Assembly (NCBI RefSeq): GCF_004005855.1
Contig: NZ_SACL01000008.1
Location: 156,089 to 220,088, forward strand
Direction: 5' to 3'
Origin: Rhodovarius crocodyli
GTDB lineage: Bacteria; Pseudomonadota; Alphaproteobacteria; Acetobacterales; Acetobacteraceae
DNA length: 64,000 nt
Shown here: in pieces, positions 62,319-64,000 of the stretch
Position numbering within the stretch: position 1 is the stretch's first letter
Layout: each line of letters begins with the position of its first letter
Made by a program: the position numbers and the translations under genes
Notes under the pieces: model-generated
Database searches by the model: none
Told to the model about the DNA's origin: nothing
The model's input: the letters and a program-made list of their open reading frames with translations, nothing else

Positions 62319-63653
62319 ATGACCCCCGCCAAGCGCCAGCTTCACCTCAACCTGTTCATCCAGGGCATCGGCCACCACGAGGCCGCCTGGCGCCACCCCG
62401 AGACCAACCCGGCCGACATGATGGACATCGGCTATTATCAGGGGCTTGCCCAGAAAGCAGAGGCCGCGAAGTTCGACGCCGTCTTCATCGCCGACGCCCT
62501 GGCGATCAACGCGAACATCGAATTCGGCCCGTTCAACAACTTCTTCGAGCCCCTGACGCTGCTGGCGGCCGTGGCGGCCGTGACCACGCATATCGGCGTC
62601 ATCGGCACCGCCTCCACCACCTATGGCGAGCCGTATGACATCGCCCGGCGCTTCGCCTCGCTCGACCGGGTCAGCAGGGGGCGGGCGGGCTGGAACATCG
62701 TCACCTCCAGCAACGAGCGCGCGGCCCAGAACTTCGGCCATGACACCCATCTGCAGCACAGCCAGCGCTATGCCCGCGCCACCGAGTTCCTGGAGGTGGC
62801 GATGGCGCTGTGGGACAGCTGGGAGGAGGAGGCCCTGATCGCCGACCGGAAGGCAGGGCGCTTCGTCGATATCGGTCGCGTCCATGCCATAGACCACCAG
62901 GGCGCGCATTTCCGTGTCCGCGGCCCGCTGGATTTCCCCCGGCCGCCCCAGGGCTATCCGGTGCTGGTCCAGGCCGGCTCCTCGGATGACGGCCGCGAAT
63001 TCGCGGCGCGCTTCGCCGAGGCGATCTATACGGCGCAGAACACGCTATCCGACGCCCAGGCCTTCTACACGGATGTGAAGGCCCGCATGGCAGGCTATGG
63101 CCGCAAGCCCGATCAGCTGTGCATCCTGCCGGGCCTAGCACCCATCATCGGCCGCACCACCGCCGAGGCGAAGGAGCGCCAGCAGGAGCTGAACGAATAC
63201 ATCATCCCGCAATACGGCCTGCACATGCTGTCCAGGAACATGAACATCGACCTGTTCAGCTACCCGCTGGACGGCCCGCTGCCTGAACTGCCGCCGATCG
63301 AGCAGATCAACGGCGGCAAGAGCCGCTTCCAGGTCTATGTGGAGATGGCCAGGCGCGGAAACCTCACCATCCGGCAATTGATCCAGCAGATCGCGTTCGG
63401 CCGCGGCCACGACACCTTCGCCGGCACCCCGACCGAGATCGCCGACCACATCGAGGAGTGGTTCACCTCAGGCGGCTGCGACGGCTTCAATCTGCTGGCG
63501 CCGAACCTGCCGGTCGATTTCGATCGCTTCGTCGAGATGGTGCTGCCGGAGCTGCGCCGGCGCGGCCTGTTCCGCACCGAATACAGCGGCAGCACCCTGC
63601 GCGACCATTTCGGCCTGCCGCGACCGGCCAATCAATTCAGCGGGCGCGGCTGA
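62319..63653 (+). CDS. Flavin-dependent monooxygenase, NtaA/SnaA/DszA family (LLM class)
   Basis: 444 residues. LHLNLFIQGIGHHEAAWRHP, the barrel blocks FDAVFIADALAINANIEFGP, RFASLDRVSRGRAGWNIVTS (family signature) and PVLVQAGSSDDGREFAARFA fit two-component FMNH2-dependent monooxygenases acting on chelators, sulfonates or thiophenes. The flavin reductase partner is not adjacent. The ATG at 62319 has AGGGA 8 nt upstream; 62295 is possible. Confidence 0.9.
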   Translation: MTPAKRQLHLNLFIQGIGHHEAAWRHPETNPADMMDIGYYQGLAQKAEAAKFDAVFIADALAINANIEFGPFNNFFEPLTLLAAVAAVTTHIGVIGTASTTYGEPYDIARRFASLDRVSRGRAGWNIVTSSNERAAQNFGHDTHLQHSQRYARATEFLEVAMALWDSWEEEALIADRKAGRFVDIGRVHAIDHQGAHFRVRGPLDFPRPPQGYPVLVQAGSSDDGREFAARFAEAIYTAQNTLSDAQAFYTDVKARMAGYGRKPDQLCILPGLAPIIGRTTAEAKERQQELNEYIIPQYGLHMLSRNMNIDLFSYPLDGPLPELPPIEQINGGKSRFQVYVEMARRGNLTIRQLIQQIAFGRGHDTFAGTPTEIADHIEEWFTSGGCDGFNLLAPNLPVDFDRFVEMVLPELRRRGLFRTEYSGSTLRDHFGLPRPANQFSGRG

Positions 63654-63827
63654 GGGGCGCGCGTCACGAGCCTGGAGAGCGATGATGGGCGGGAGGTTCT
63701 GGAGGCATCGCGTGCGCTGATTGCCCGTGTCGAGGTGAGCGCTAACGGCTGCATTGAGCTTTTAGGTGAGTTGAGCGCGTTGCTTCGAGCGAGTGGGGTA
63801 GAGGGTGTGTTTGTGCCCCGGAACGCG

Positions 63828-63859
63828 AAAAGCCCGTCGCAAGTGTGCGACGGGCTTTT
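63828..63859. terminator. Strong terminator downstream of tRNA-fMet
   Basis: A perfect 14-bp stem (63828-63841 with 63846-63859) with A-runs on one side and T-runs on the other, so it can work in both directions. On the minus strand it ends the rRNA-tRNA transcript. Confidence 0.85.
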
Positions 63860-63873
63860 ATGTTCGCTATCAG

Positions 63874-63950
<77 letters not shown>

Positions 63951-63970
63951 GTAAAAGTGGAAAAACTCTC

Positions 63971-64000
63971 TGGTTAGGTGGTCTGGCGGCGACCGACTCT
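63971..64000 (-). rRNA. rrf: 5S rRNA, 3' end only
   Basis: On the minus strand from 64000: AGAGTCGGTCGCCGCCAGAC then CACCTAACC, matching the conserved 3' part of alphaproteobacterial 5S rRNA (GAGAGTAGGTCGCCGCCAGG type). The exact 3' end near 63971 is uncertain. The rest of the operon lies beyond the window. Confidence 0.75.

Noticed and set aside
60573..62909. 778-codon minus-strand open frame
   Set aside because: Antisense to the autotransporter and monooxygenase genes; composition is that of a shadow frame.

Overview
The window is a gene-dense, GC-rich chromosomal segment from an alphaproteobacterium, most likely Acetobacteraceae (Roseomonas-like). This is inferred from the very high third-position GC, the many solute-receptor and CoA-transferase genes, a DinB with an N-terminal Cys4 motif, and an rRNA operon end in the order 5S then initiator tRNA. 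No species-level marker is complete in the window.

Layout. 1-2969: a LysR regulator (cut by the window start), a DUF1127 protein, a periplasmic amino-acid-type receptor and a permuted papain-like protein. 2974-9242: an amide/peptide salvage block with a peptide receptor divergent from a penicillin-acylase-family enzyme, then gamma-glutamyltransferase and a DUF1028 protein. 9523-13014: an HNH endonuclease, then a type I CoA-transferase pair plus a CaiB-type transferase in one operon. 13053-21575: envelope and housekeeping genes (M23 peptidase-xseA, purD, an LpxL-type acyltransferase-oxidoreductase pair, an OmpR/EnvZ-type two-component system and a DUF4189 protein).

21582-35007 is the most unusual region: a compact podovirus-like morphogenesis cassette. 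A LexA/S24-type repressor with a 36-bp operator-like dyad diverges from two unknown genes. These are followed, in T7 late-gene order, by portal/connector, scaffold, capsid, tail tubular A, tail tubular B, a small internal-protein-like gene, a tailspike, small and large terminase, a membrane protein and a wall hydrolase. No integrase, replication gene, phage RNA polymerase or large ejection protein is present, and the cassette abuts host genes with almost no spacing. It also holds a predicted promoter-terminator unit for a short RNA, a train of hairpins before the capsid gene, and a mosaic hairpin repeat after it.

35004-48868: ABC-F protein, uvrC, a folate/pterin cluster (folB, a FolM-like reductase and a diverged second FolB/FolX), a secreted hydrolase, a Bug-type receptor, a PhoD phosphatase, a 3-hydroxyisobutyrate-type dehydrogenase, dinB and a ROK sugar kinase. 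48928-56505: a TusA-like protein, a histone-deacetylase-family hydrolase, a polyprenol-type glycosyltransferase, two tandem polytopic membrane paralogues, and trpBA. After the second copy of the mosaic repeat come two M20-type amidohydrolases, an autotransporter and a flavin monooxygenase. The window closes with a terminator, initiator tRNA and the 3' end of a 5S rRNA, all on the minus strand.

Starts were chosen by ribosome-binding site, overlap and family alignment from memory. No database search was possible.
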